17,768 bases of DNA from positions 1 through 17,768 of the forward strand of contig CAYRWA010000026.1 in the NCBI GenBank assembly GCA_964427915.1, in the 5' to 3' direction. The position numbers and the translations under genes were made by a program. The notes under the pieces were generated by a model. The model saw only the letters and a list, made by a program, of their open reading frames with translations. It searched no databases and was not told where the DNA came from. This DNA comes from JAGLCW01 sp964427915. GTDB lineage: Bacteria; Caldisericota; Caldisericia; UBA6126. Numbering within the stretch: the first letter of the stretch is position 1; every line of letters begins with the position of its first letter. Of the stretch, positions 1-7,296 are shown one piece after another.

Positions 1-1073
1 CATTGGTAGTTTTCTACAACCGTGGGGTCAAACGAAACAGCATCCTGGTCGTTGGGTCTGTTTTCATAGGCAGGATTGGCATCATAGATGTTGCGCTGGA
101 GTGGATAATCCACCATATCGGACCATCCAATTTGCCATTTTCGTGTGCCGTAACGGGTATCCGTTTCAAACACAAGGGCGTATCGAGGATCAATTGCGCT
201 TCCTCTACCTGTACCCACTTGGTCCATAATTTGCCAATTTGCATAAGAACGCCAACTTGGATAGTTTTCATTGGCTACACTTTGTGTATGGCCATAAAGG
301 ACATGGGAGTCGTTAATAATGTAAGGCCCTTGCGTGTTGTTATTAGAAATAGGATCAATTGAGTATCGAAAAACTCCATTGATATCAGTTCCATAACGTT
401 TGCAAACAGCATCATTATAGTATGGATCGTAGTATGGATTTGAGGTAGAAATAAAGGTAAAACCCATTTCATTGGTTGCTTCTAGTAAGAGATTTTCCTC
501 CGATTCATTGTACAAAGGAGAGTCTGGGTGAGTAAATGGATTGATTCGGGAATCGTGGAATGTCCCATCTGGGTCAAACCAGAGTTGCCCTGCAGAATCC
601 AATACAATGTACCAATGATCGTATTCTTGGGATCTGCCTCCATCTGGTTGTACAGATAGATAAACATCCGTCCATGCTACGGGTACAACATCGGTAAGAA
701 GTGGTTCTGCATCCTCATCAATTCCAAAATATCGGGAATCCTCCCCAATAGCAGGAAAGTTAAAAGAATGACCGTACCACTCTGAGCTATGCATGTTGTC
801 ATATTGTGCCACAGCTTGTGCTGCATTGGGCATAGGATAACCTGCATCAGGCCGTCCCCATACCGGCATATCAGAACTAGTCTGCCACGGAAACATTCGA
901 GCTGGGTAAAGGGGTAAACCATCACGGTCAAAACCCACCTTTACAAACCGATTCGCAATAAATGTTGCCGGTTGATTACCTTTTGCAGCCTCTGCTGGCG
1001 AAACACTAACAAAAACAGAAAAAGTAGTCAATAGCATAAAACAAACAACTAAACAGGAGACTATTTTCCTCAT
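1..1073 (-). CDS. Secreted protein of unknown family (3' end outside window)
   Basis: An uninterrupted frame runs from ATG at 1073 to the window edge (357 complete codons, no stop reached). The start is supported by an AGGAGG ribosome binding site (GTAGGAGGACTCGCT before ATG). The N-terminus is a classical Sec signal peptide: MRK, a hydrophobic run of about 20 residues, then a signal peptidase I site ending A-E-A before AKG. There is no lipobox cysteine, so export rather than lipidation is expected. The mature part is rich in Tyr, Trp, Asp, Asn and Pro and poor in Lys, with repeated aromatic/Asp patches such as NPYYDPYYND and WYGHSFNF. I do not recognise a domain and no enzyme motif stands out. 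It lies 105 bases downstream of the MATE gene on the same strand but has its own ribosome binding site and a possible promoter. The secreted-protein call is firm; the function is unknown. Confidence 0.8.
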   Translation of the reverse strand, partial: MRKIVSCLVVCFMLLTTFSVFVSVSPAEAAKGNQPATFIANRFVKVGFDRDGLPLYPARMFPWQTSSDMPVWGRPDAGYPMPNAAQAVAQYDNMHSSEWYGHSFNFPAIGEDSRYFGIDEDAEPLLTDVVPVAWTDVYLSVQPDGGRSQEYDHWYIVLDSAGQLWFDPDGTFHDSRINPFTHPDSPLYNESEENLLLEATNEMGFTFISTSNPYYDPYYNDAVCKRYGTDINGVFRYSIDPISNNNTQGPYIINDSHVLYGHTQSVANENYPSWRSYANWQIMDQVGTGRGSAIDPRYALVFETDTRYGTRKWQIGWSDMVDYPLQRNIYDANPAYENRPNDQDAVSFDPTVVENYQ

Positions 1074-1104
1074 AGCGAGTCCTCCTACAATATAGAGTCT
1101 ACCG

Positions 1105-1149
1105 AAAAACTATAAACCAAATCTAATTTCAAATCATATTATAGTTTTT
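1105..1149. repeat. 11-bp perfect inverted repeat between MATE and secreted protein genes
   Basis: AAAAACTATAA at 1105-1115 is the exact reverse complement of TTATAGTTTTT at 1139-1149, with 23 bases between the arms. It fills much of the 105-base gap between the MATE gene and the secreted protein gene. On the minus strand it overlaps the best -10 box. The stem has only one G:C pair, so a stable RNA hairpin is doubtful. It could be an operator-like site or chance in A+T-rich DNA. Confidence 0.4.
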
Positions 1150-1165
1150 ATTCTTCGTTGCGCAA
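1138..1165 (-). promoter_or_regulatory. Possible sigma-A-type promoter for the secreted protein gene
   Basis: On the minus strand TTGCGC (1160-1165) and TATAAT (1138-1143) are separated by 16 bases and precede the start codon at 1073 by about 65 bases. The -10 box is a perfect consensus; the -35 box matches only TTG. The -10 box partly overlaps one arm of an A+T-rich inverted repeat (1105-1115/1139-1149). This is a reading by eye in A+T-rich DNA, so it is tentative. Confidence 0.3.
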
Positions 1166-1178
1166 AAAAAAATGCATT

Positions 1179-2531
1179 TTAAACAATCCTTTGCATCCAT
1201 TTTTGTTTTCGAAATACATTCAAAACCATACAAAAATCAATGAACATGGAGATTGTAAACGATATCCATATACCATTTAATCCATAGTAAAGGGGTAAAA
1301 AATGTACCAAAGGAATTTGAATCACCCATAAAGAGATGAAATTCATATAGAAACTTGCTTTTAAGTAACCAGTTCCCAGAAGTGGAGCATTGAAAATGGA
1401 ACTTTGTGATACAAATATTTGATTAAACGCAAAAAGGATTAAAGGAAATACCGCCATAGAAATGACAACAGGGTCTTTTGAAAAAACTTTCAAAGTAAAC
1501 TGGGGAATGATTAAAACACAGAGAAAGAAAAAACTAGTAAAAATTAACCCCGCAAACGAAGAATATTGGGTTGCTTTAATCGCCCGATCCTTCTTTCCTG
1601 CACCAATGTTTTGTCCAACCAACGTAGATGTTGCAAAAGAAAGTCCCGATATTGGCATCATTATGAAATGAGTAATACGATTCACTACAGTAAAAATAGC
1701 TACACTTGTCATGCCAAACATGGATATTCGTTTGATAATGATAGAATTAGCCACGCTCATAAGGATTTGCTGATATCCCTTTGGCATACCGATTTTTATG
1801 ATTTTATAAATAAACTGCTTATCGGGGCGTAAAAAATCTTTCCATTGAAACGACAGGATGGTTTTATTAGACAGATAAACATACATGCCGCAAACAAATA
1901 AAAATAGTTGAGATATGCCAGCTGCTATTGCTACTCCAACAATCCCTATAGAAGGAAAAGGACCGATCCCTAAAACTAAAATGCAGTTAAACACTACATT
2001 TACAATGACTTTTCCTATCATCAAATACATGGGAGTTAATGCATCTCCAGCTGCTCTTAATGCTGTATTAAAGGAAAACCCAGTATTTTGAAAAGGAATC
2101 ACAAAACACATGATCTTTCCATACATAACAGCCATTTCCAAAGCGTGCCCCTCTGCACCAATCATGACTAGTAATGGACGAAGGAAAAACAGGCAAGGAA
2201 TCGTGAAAAGATAAGAACCAAAAAGCTTTAAAAAAAGCGTTTGAGCAGTTGCATGCCCGGCTTCCCCAACATCTCCTTTGCCAAAACACTGGGAAATAAT
2301 CCCTATTGAGCCACTCCCGATAATACTATTAAAAAAAGTAAGATACATCTCCAAAACAGCAAAAATACCAATAGCTGCTTGTGCATCGGTACCTACGGCA
2401 CGAAGAAAAAAAATGTCCGTGACACCATTTATTGATTGAAAAAGCATGGCTAGCATCGCCGGCCATGATAAGTTAAAGAGACATGGTGCCAAAGGCTTCC
2501 ATGTTAATCCTGGGTTATTCTTCAATACCAA
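1179..2531 (-). CDS. MATE family efflux transporter
   Basis: A 450-residue polytopic membrane protein of the multi antimicrobial extrusion family (NorM/DinF type, PF01554), which uses a Na+ or H+ gradient to export organic cations and other small molecules across the cytoplasmic membrane. About twelve hydrophobic segments can be followed. The N-terminal repeat opens with LSWPAMLAMLFQSINGVTD and contains GSGSIGIISQCFGKGD, typical of MATE repeat starts; the second repeat has SFATSTLVGQNIGAGKKDRA, the matching loop. Length equals the family norm. It begins only five bases after the pyrI stop, so it is probably co-transcribed with pyrBI. The start at 2531 is a TTG with no good ribosome binding site; another TTG at 2525 is possible. 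A nine-T tract follows the stop on its own strand, but no strong stem precedes it. The substrate cannot be inferred from sequence; the pyr context allows, but does not show, a link to pyrimidine metabolites. Confidence 0.9.
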   Translation of the reverse strand: MVLKNNPGLTWKPLAPCLFNLSWPAMLAMLFQSINGVTDIFFLRAVGTDAQAAIGIFAVLEMYLTFFNSIIGSGSIGIISQCFGKGDVGEAGHATAQTLFLKLFGSYLFTIPCLFFLRPLLVMIGAEGHALEMAVMYGKIMCFVIPFQNTGFSFNTALRAAGDALTPMYLMIGKVIVNVVFNCILVLGIGPFPSIGIVGVAIAAGISQLFLFVCGMYVYLSNKTILSFQWKDFLRPDKQFIYKIIKIGMPKGYQQILMSVANSIIIKRISMFGMTSVAIFTVVNRITHFIMMPISGLSFATSTLVGQNIGAGKKDRAIKATQYSSFAGLIFTSFFFLCVLIIPQFTLKVFSKDPVVISMAVFPLILFAFNQIFVSQSSIFNAPLLGTGYLKASFYMNFISLWVIQIPLVHFLPLYYGLNGIWISFTISMFIDFCMVLNVFRKQKWMQRIV

Positions 2532-2536
2532 GGTAA

Positions 2537-2968
2537 TTATTCTGGCTTAAATTCAAATTCGCAGTATTTGCATTTTAATAGCACAGGGTTCTTTGAAGTG
2601 ACATAGAATTCGGATGTATATCCTTCAGTATTTGTGATACATCTTGAATTAATGCAAGGAACAATGCCTTTTACTTCATCAGGAATTTCAGGTTTCACTT
2701 TTTTTACGATCTCCCCGTTCTCGATAATATTAATCGTAATACTAGGAGCTAGCATCGATAAATAAGTGGCTGTTTCCTTATCAAGTCTAAAATCTTGAAT
2801 TTTTACCATATCCTTCGTAGCGCATTTGGATGAAGGCATATTCATAAAAACGATCGTTGCTTCAGTTCCTATTTTTCTTTTTTGCAACAACTCAAAGCAT
2901 CTTATCCCCATTCCAGGTGGGAGATGGTCAATGACTGTTCCATTGTGAATGATGTGCATACTTTTCAT
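2537..2968 (-). CDS. pyrI: Aspartate carbamoyltransferase regulatory chain
   Basis: The 143-residue regulatory subunit of aspartate transcarbamoylase. It binds nucleotide effectors in its N-terminal domain and holds catalytic trimers together through a C-terminal zinc domain. Four zinc-ligand cysteines are visible in the expected pattern: C105 and C110 (CINSRC), then C133 and C136 (CKYC). The N-terminal effector domain retains the I-D-H element at residues 13-15, which corresponds to the ATP/CTP pocket in the Escherichia coli protein. Length is slightly below the E. coli chain. Its ATG shares one base with the pyrB stop (TAATG), and TTGGGGGT inside the pyrB end can serve as the ribosome binding site, so the two are very likely translationally coupled. 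Presence of pyrI implies a nucleotide-regulated enzyme rather than a bare catalytic trimer. Confidence 0.95.
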   Translation of the reverse strand: MKSMHIIHNGTVIDHLPPGMGIRCFELLQKRKIGTEATIVFMNMPSSKCATKDMVKIQDFRLDKETATYLSMLAPSITINIIENGEIVKKVKPEIPDEVKGIVPCINSRCITNTEGYTSEFYVTSKNPVLLKCKYCEFEFKPE

Positions 2969-3894
2969 TAGATTACCCCCAATAATGTTGCAATTAATGC
3001 CATTCTAATGGGTACACCATTATAGGCTTGTTCAAAATAAAGAGCTCTTGGATCTTGATCAACTTCAGGTTTAATCTCTCCTACTCTAGGTAACGGATGG
3101 AGTATGATAGAGTCAGGTTTTGATTCACGTAAAGTTTCATTTCCTAGCACATAACTTCCTCGATATTTAAGATACTCCATTTCTCCTAATCGTTCTCTCT
3201 GAACCCTTGTCATATAAACAACATCTGCCGTACCAATATATTCTCGTATGTCATGAGATACGATAGGTTGAACATGTAGATCTGACTCTAGTTGATGCAC
3301 AATGTAATCAGGCATTTCCAAACCCGGAGGAGAAGTAAAGTAAAGCGTTGCACCTAATCGACCCAAAGCAATGGCCAGTGAATGAGTGGTTCTACCAAAC
3401 TTCAAATCTCCCGATATCATAACATTTAGACCTTTAAACGTGTGTTTCTTCTTTAAAATAGTATATAGATCTAGTAAACACTGGGTCGGGTGTTGGTGCC
3501 CTCCATCTCCAGCATTAATAATGGGTACATGAGAATAAATGGTAGCTACACGGGCAGAACCTTCATGGGGATGCCGCAATGTAATAACATCGGAATAACC
3601 TGCAACGGTTCTAATTGTATCTGCTAAGCTTTCCCCTTTTGATACAGAGGATCCCGAGGCATCTGAAAATCCTAACACCTTCCCCCCCAATCGGAGCATT
3701 GCACATTCAAATGACAATCTTGTTCGTGTGGATGGTTCATAAAACAGAGTGGCTAGGATTTTGCCTTTACAGATATCACATGGTTCTTTACTGTCAAGAA
3801 TTTCTTGCATAGAATCTGCAATAGAAAAAAGATCAAATAGTTGTTTTTCGGACAAATCACTGATATTGATGAAAGATTTTAAAGATTCTGGCAT
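2968..3894 (-). CDS. pyrB: Aspartate carbamoyltransferase catalytic subunit
   Basis: A 308-residue cytoplasmic enzyme that condenses carbamoyl phosphate with L-aspartate to give N-carbamoyl-aspartate, the committed step of de novo pyrimidine synthesis. Carbamoyl-phosphate binding S-T-R-T-R is at residues 55-59, the mobile-loop lysine is K86 in SKGESL, HQHPTQ is near 133-138, GDLKFGRTTHSL near 162-173, and H-P-L-P-R at 266-270. Length is the family norm and nothing is missing. The ATG at 3894 is preceded by a strong GGAGG site (GAGGAGGAATT), fixing the start. It heads the pyrB-pyrI-MATE set and is transcribed away from the tRNA nucleotidyltransferase gene. The 83-base upstream gap is too short for a classical PyrR attenuator leader, so regulation probably acts on initiation or on enzyme activity through PyrI. 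Confidence 0.97.
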   Translation of the reverse strand: MPESLKSFINISDLSEKQLFDLFSIADSMQEILDSKEPCDICKGKILATLFYEPSTRTRLSFECAMLRLGGKVLGFSDASGSSVSKGESLADTIRTVAGYSDVITLRHPHEGSARVATIYSHVPIINAGDGGHQHPTQCLLDLYTILKKKHTFKGLNVMISGDLKFGRTTHSLAIALGRLGATLYFTSPPGLEMPDYIVHQLESDLHVQPIVSHDIREYIGTADVVYMTRVQRERLGEMEYLKYRGSYVLGNETLRESKPDSIILHPLPRVGEIKPEVDQDPRALYFEQAYNGVPIRMALIATLLGVI

Positions 3895-3977
3895 AATTCC
3901 TCCTCATTCGATAAAACGAAGTCGTGAAATTTGTTTTCTTTATTTTACATTTCAATTAAGTATTTAAAATCATTAGT
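3895..3977. promoter_or_regulatory. Divergent promoter region between pyrB and tRNA nucleotidyltransferase
   Basis: These 83 bases separate two divergent genes and must hold, or lie just inside of, both promoters. The sequence is very A+T-rich. The only clear element is the GGAGG ribosome binding site of pyrB on the minus strand. Candidates such as TTGAAA on the minus strand or TTTACA on the plus strand lack well-spaced partners, so I do not name boxes. No ribosome binding site is evident before ATG 3978. Confidence 0.4.
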
Positions 3978-6629
3978 ATGAAAAAGTTGCAGAAAATTTC
4001 TCCAAAAGTTGTATGTATTTCCCATTCATATTCCGATTTTGATGCCATTGCATCAACGATTGCTGCTTCCAAACTATACCCCGAAGCTATCCCTGTTTTG
4101 CACTCTTCAGTGGAAGACGAAGTACAAAAATTTTTAGCGATTTACAGAGATTATTTTCCGTTTGTACCTATTCAAGAGGTTTCTTTTGAAAAGGTAGAAC
4201 GTGTAATTCTAACAGATACTCAAAATACAGAGAAAATTAAACCCCTTCACAAAGAACTCCAGCAAAGAAAAGTGAAAGTGATTTGTTACGATCATCACCC
4301 TCTTGAGGAGAATCCCTTCATTACACAACTGCATCGTAAACACTATGGCTCAACCATGACCCTAATGTATGAAAAATTAAAACGGAAAAAGATCAGCTTC
4401 AATGCCATAGAGGCAACCCTTTTCATTGTAGGAATATATGAAGATACTGGATCTCTTACATTTCCATCTACATCACCAAAAGATCTCGAAGCTGCAGGTT
4501 TCTTCCTCCTCAATGGGGCAAAGTTAAATGTAATTTCAGAATTCATTTTTCCTCCTTTGGGAGAAAAACAGAAAAAATTGTTTTCCATCTTGCTTGAATC
4601 AGTTTCTATCTATTCTATAAAAGGCGTACAAATAGCCATATCTGGAGCGGAATACCCCCACTATGTCAATGGTGTTTCTTTTTTAGCTCACAGGCTTTTG
4701 GATGCAATTGATGTAGATGTACTATTCGTTGTTGTTCAATTTCAAAACAAAACTATCATTGTTGCCAGATCTGAAGACGAACAAGTTATGAACGTTGGCA
4801 ATATTATGGAACAACTGGGAGGTGGAGGACATCCTCAAGCTGGATCAACCTTCATCAACAAGGATGTAAAAAACCTTGACGAATGGTCCCTCACCTTACT
4901 ACGGTTCGCCAAAAAAAGATGTCGCATTAGTAAACTTGTTCGTGACTATATGAGCTCTCCAGTTAAAACCATTGAGGAATCTGCTGAAGCAGAAGAAGCT
5001 TTACGAGTCATGTTGCGCTACGGACACACTGGGCTACCAGTTGTAAACGGGAATAAAAAACTTATAGGGATTGTTTCTAGAAAAGATATTGAACGGATTT
5101 CTGACGAGAATCTCTTAAAACGACCTGTTAAAGCATTCATGACAAAACATGTTATTGTAGTATCTCCAGAAACCCCTCTCAAGGAAGCTGAAAAACTGAT
5201 TGTGAATAAAGATATTGGTAGATTGCCCGTACTATTTGATCATGATATAGTTGGTATACTTACAAGATCGGATCTTTTAAGAGCTTTGTACGGAATTTCC
5301 AAAACAGCCACTTCTACGTCAAAGCATTACATCTCTGTTCCTAGTAGAACACAAATAAACAAATGGTTGGAATCCTACTTTCCTAAACAGCACTTAAAGA
5401 TTATCCGCCAGATCGGAAAAATAGCGAACTCTATGAATCAAAGAGCTTTTCTTGTGGGAGGCTGCGTACGTGACTTGCTGTTAGAGTACCCTTGCAAAGA
5501 TTATGACTTTCTTATCGAAGGAGATGCCATTGCTTTAGCTGAAAAACTGCAACCAGTTTTTGATTGCAAACTCATAAAGAATCCTTCCTTCCATACAGTT
5601 AAGCTTTTGTTTCCCCATACAGAGATGGACCTAGCTAGTACCAGGACAGAGTATTATGAGTATCCAGCGGCTTTACCAAAGGTTACGAGTGGCTCATTGC
5701 GGGAAGACCTTTTGCGACGGGATTTTAGTATCAATTGTTTAGCGATTAGTTTAGAACCTAAACGGTTTGGAACAATGCTTGATTTCTACCATGGGTATGA
5801 CGATTTAAAACATAAAAAAATTCGTATTTTGCACAACTTAAGTTTCATAGAAGACCCTTCTCGTATCTTCAGAGCAATTGTATATGCTATCCGATATGAT
5901 TTCGCAATAGAAGAACAGACCAAAGAATTTGCCATACAAGCTATGAAATCTGGTTTGTTTAAAAATACAACCAGATTTCGCATCCTTTCTAGCTTTATTG
6001 ATCTTCTTAACGAACCAATTTGTATGACGAAAGCATTTCAAATGATGGAAGATTTAAATGCTTTGCAGATTATATCTGAAGAATTTGTTATCGGCAGCCT
6101 TCAACGTTTTGCTTTGAATAGAAGTAAGCAGGTTTTGAAGCAATACTATAACGGTCCCAGATGGATTCTCTTTATCGCCATTATGACAATCTCATTGCCC
6201 CTAGAATCTACCCTCCAAATATGCGAACGTCTTCGTATGAACAACAAATACATTGCCATGATTCAAAAGATTCATCGATTCTATCCTTCTTTGAACAATG
6301 AACTCCCTAAAATCAAAAAGAACTCTCAGCTGTATAAGACATTAAAACCATTTTCAGATAAAGAGTTGGGAATATTCTTGTGCCTGTGTTCTATTCATGC
6401 AAGGAAAAAGATCCTTCATTACCTTTCATTGTTACAAACATTATCTTTAAAACTGACGGCGAATGAAATAAAGAAATATAGCGGATTGGAAAAAAGGGAT
6501 CTGGGAGACTGCATTGAATCTTTAAAAATGCTACAATTAGATGGCTTGATTCAAAGCAAAGAAGATGAAATACGAGCCATACAAAATCAATACAAAAAAA
6601 TCAAGGAGTCCGAATTTGACAAAAAATAG
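3978..6629 (+). CDS. DHH phosphoesterase-CBS-tRNA nucleotidyltransferase fusion (CCA- or A-adding)
   Basis: An 883-residue three-part protein. Residues 1-310 form a DHH/DHHA1 phosphoesterase: H-S-Y-S-D-F-D at 16-22, D80, D-H-H at 105-107, and the DHHA1 signature GGGGHPQAGS at 281-290. Residues about 320-440 are a pair of CBS domains, which usually bind adenosine nucleotides. Residues about 470-883 are a class II poly(A) polymerase/tRNA nucleotidyltransferase: LVGGCVRDLL at 492-501, catalytic D508 and D510 in KDYDF, R-R-D-F-S-I-N at 580-586, and E-D-P-S-R at 625-629. It should finish or repair the 3' CCA end of tRNA. Relatives with this architecture, as in Aquifex, are A-adding enzymes working with a separate CC-adding enzyme; whether this one adds A or CCA cannot be decided by eye. 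The role of the DHH part in such fusions is not established. All metal-binding motifs look intact. The gene overlaps the next one by 14 bases. Confidence 0.93.
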   Translation: MKKLQKISPKVVCISHSYSDFDAIASTIAASKLYPEAIPVLHSSVEDEVQKFLAIYRDYFPFVPIQEVSFEKVERVILTDTQNTEKIKPLHKELQQRKVKVICYDHHPLEENPFITQLHRKHYGSTMTLMYEKLKRKKISFNAIEATLFIVGIYEDTGSLTFPSTSPKDLEAAGFFLLNGAKLNVISEFIFPPLGEKQKKLFSILLESVSIYSIKGVQIAISGAEYPHYVNGVSFLAHRLLDAIDVDVLFVVVQFQNKTIIVARSEDEQVMNVGNIMEQLGGGGHPQAGSTFINKDVKNLDEWSLTLLRFAKKRCRISKLVRDYMSSPVKTIEESAEAEEALRVMLRYGHTGLPVVNGNKKLIGIVSRKDIERISDENLLKRPVKAFMTKHVIVVSPETPLKEAEKLIVNKDIGRLPVLFDHDIVGILTRSDLLRALYGISKTATSTSKHYISVPSRTQINKWLESYFPKQHLKIIRQIGKIANSMNQRAFLVGGCVRDLLLEYPCKDYDFLIEGDAIALAEKLQPVFDCKLIKNPSFHTVKLLFPHTEMDLASTRTEYYEYPAALPKVTSGSLREDLLRRDFSINCLAISLEPKRFGTMLDFYHGYDDLKHKKIRILHNLSFIEDPSRIFRAIVYAIRYDFAIEEQTKEFAIQAMKSGLFKNTTRFRILSSFIDLLNEPICMTKAFQMMEDLNALQIISEEFVIGSLQRFALNRSKQVLKQYYNGPRWILFIAIMTISLPLESTLQICERLRMNNKYIAMIQKIHRFYPSLNNELPKIKKNSQLYKTLKPFSDKELGIFLCLCSIHARKKILHYLSLLQTLSLKLTANEIKKYSGLEKRDLGDCIESLKMLQLDGLIQSKEDEIRAIQNQYKKIKESEFDKK
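6603..6618 (+). promoter_or_regulatory. Ribosome binding site and TTG start of the M50-like gene
   Basis: AAGGAG at 6603-6608 lies seven bases before TTG at 6616-6618, inside the 3' end of the tRNA nucleotidyltransferase gene. An in-frame ATG at 6565 exists but has no such site and would give a hydrophilic, lysine-rich extension before the first membrane segment. The TTG start is therefore preferred. Confidence 0.75.
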
Positions 6630-7287
6630 AGTGATTTCTCGATATGTTTTACTAGTACTAGTTTTAGTGTGGGGGTATATTCTTGCAAAACCAAAATATC
6701 CTTTCGCTATGGATTGGTACATCACCATTGTTGCTACAATGGTATATGGCTTCATTGGCATATCCATACAACGTTCAATACAGGATCATTTTTCCCAAAA
6801 AGCTGGAGATGTCAGTCTTGTCATTCAAAAAAAGTCACTCCTCTATTATTTACGAAGTTTGGATATTCTTGGTTTTCTTTGCTTTCCTATATTCGGCATG
6901 GGTTGGGGTAACCCAACTACATCACCTAAGGCTCTAACCGGTAACAAAAGATGGCAACGTGTAAGAATCATTCTTAGCGGCCCCATAGTAATACTTTTGG
7001 TAGCAATTCTTTCACAACTATGCATCTACCCTGTGGAATCATTCTCTTTAGCCTTAGCAGGTCAAATTGCTTTGTTTGCTAAAATCAATTTCTACCTGTT
7101 CTTCTTCACATTACTACCCATTCCTCCTCTTCATGGGTGGCTTGTTTGGAAAGCTTTACGGGGCGAAAGAGTTAAGATTGATAAAGAAAGCTTCTTTGGA
7201 GAAATAATTTTGGTTCTTGCAATGATTACGTATATTATCCCCTGGATGATCGAAAGCATCTCCAGGGGATTTATGTACTGGATATAA
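6616..7287 (+). CDS. Site-2 protease (M50)-like membrane protein lacking active-site residues
   Basis: A 223-residue membrane protein with about five or six hydrophobic segments (roughly residues 8-24, 34-51, 85-95, 117-135, 143-168, 193-211). Its scaffold follows the short bacterial M50 family: an ISI element, a GD at 64-65, the FGMGWGNP motif at 93-100 (family FGxGWAKP), an LSGP element near 120-123, and LPIPPLHG ending at 174 (family LPIPPLDG). However, the metal- and water-binding HExxH is replaced by Q-R-S-I-Q (residues 52-56), and the third ligand Asp of PPLDG is His in PPLHG. By family knowledge this protein should be proteolytically inactive, or use different residues. The start is the TTG with a good ribosome binding site, overlapping the upstream gene by 14 bases, so the two form an operon. 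The reading frame is intact, so this looks like a maintained pseudoenzyme rather than decay. Family assignment is fairly sure; the function is unknown. Confidence 0.75.
   Translation: MTKNRVISRYVLLVLVLVWGYILAKPKYPFAMDWYITIVATMVYGFIGISIQRSIQDHFSQKAGDVSLVIQKKSLLYYLRSLDILGFLCFPIFGMGWGNPTTSPKALTGNKRWQRVRIILSGPIVILLVAILSQLCIYPVESFSLALAGQIALFAKINFYLFFFTLLPIPPLHGWLVWKALRGERVKIDKESFFGEIILVLAMITYIIPWMIESISRGFMYWI
7239..7268. terminator. GC-rich hairpin inside the end of the M50-like gene
   Basis: CCCCTGGA at 7239-7246 pairs perfectly with TCCAGGGG at 7261-7268. Three further pairs (GAT 7248-7250 with ATC 7258-7260) follow if one T is bulged. It lies in the last codons of the plus-strand M50-like gene and 29-58 bases past the stop of the minus-strand kinase gene. 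Neither strand shows a T-run right after the stem, so it is not a canonical intrinsic terminator. It could still shape the 3' end of either of the two converging transcripts. Confidence 0.35.
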
Positions 7288-7296
7288 TCGAAGGCT

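Noticed and set aside
14..931. Several short minus-strand open frames across the first kilobase, which could look like a broken gene
   Set aside because: They are in the wrong frame. The frame from ATG 1073 is open without a stop to the window edge, starts with a signal peptide and a good ribosome binding site, and explains the whole stretch.
1164..1180. Intrinsic terminator after the MATE gene, from AAAATGCATTTT followed by a nine-T tract on the minus strand
   Set aside because: The palindrome leaves only a four-pair A:T stem with a four-base loop, far too weak for a standard terminator. The T tract alone is not enough.
6565..6615. ATG 6565 as the start of the M50-like protein
   Set aside because: It would overlap the previous gene by 65 bases, lacks a ribosome binding site and adds a hydrophilic basic stretch. 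TTG 6616 has AAGGAG at the right distance.
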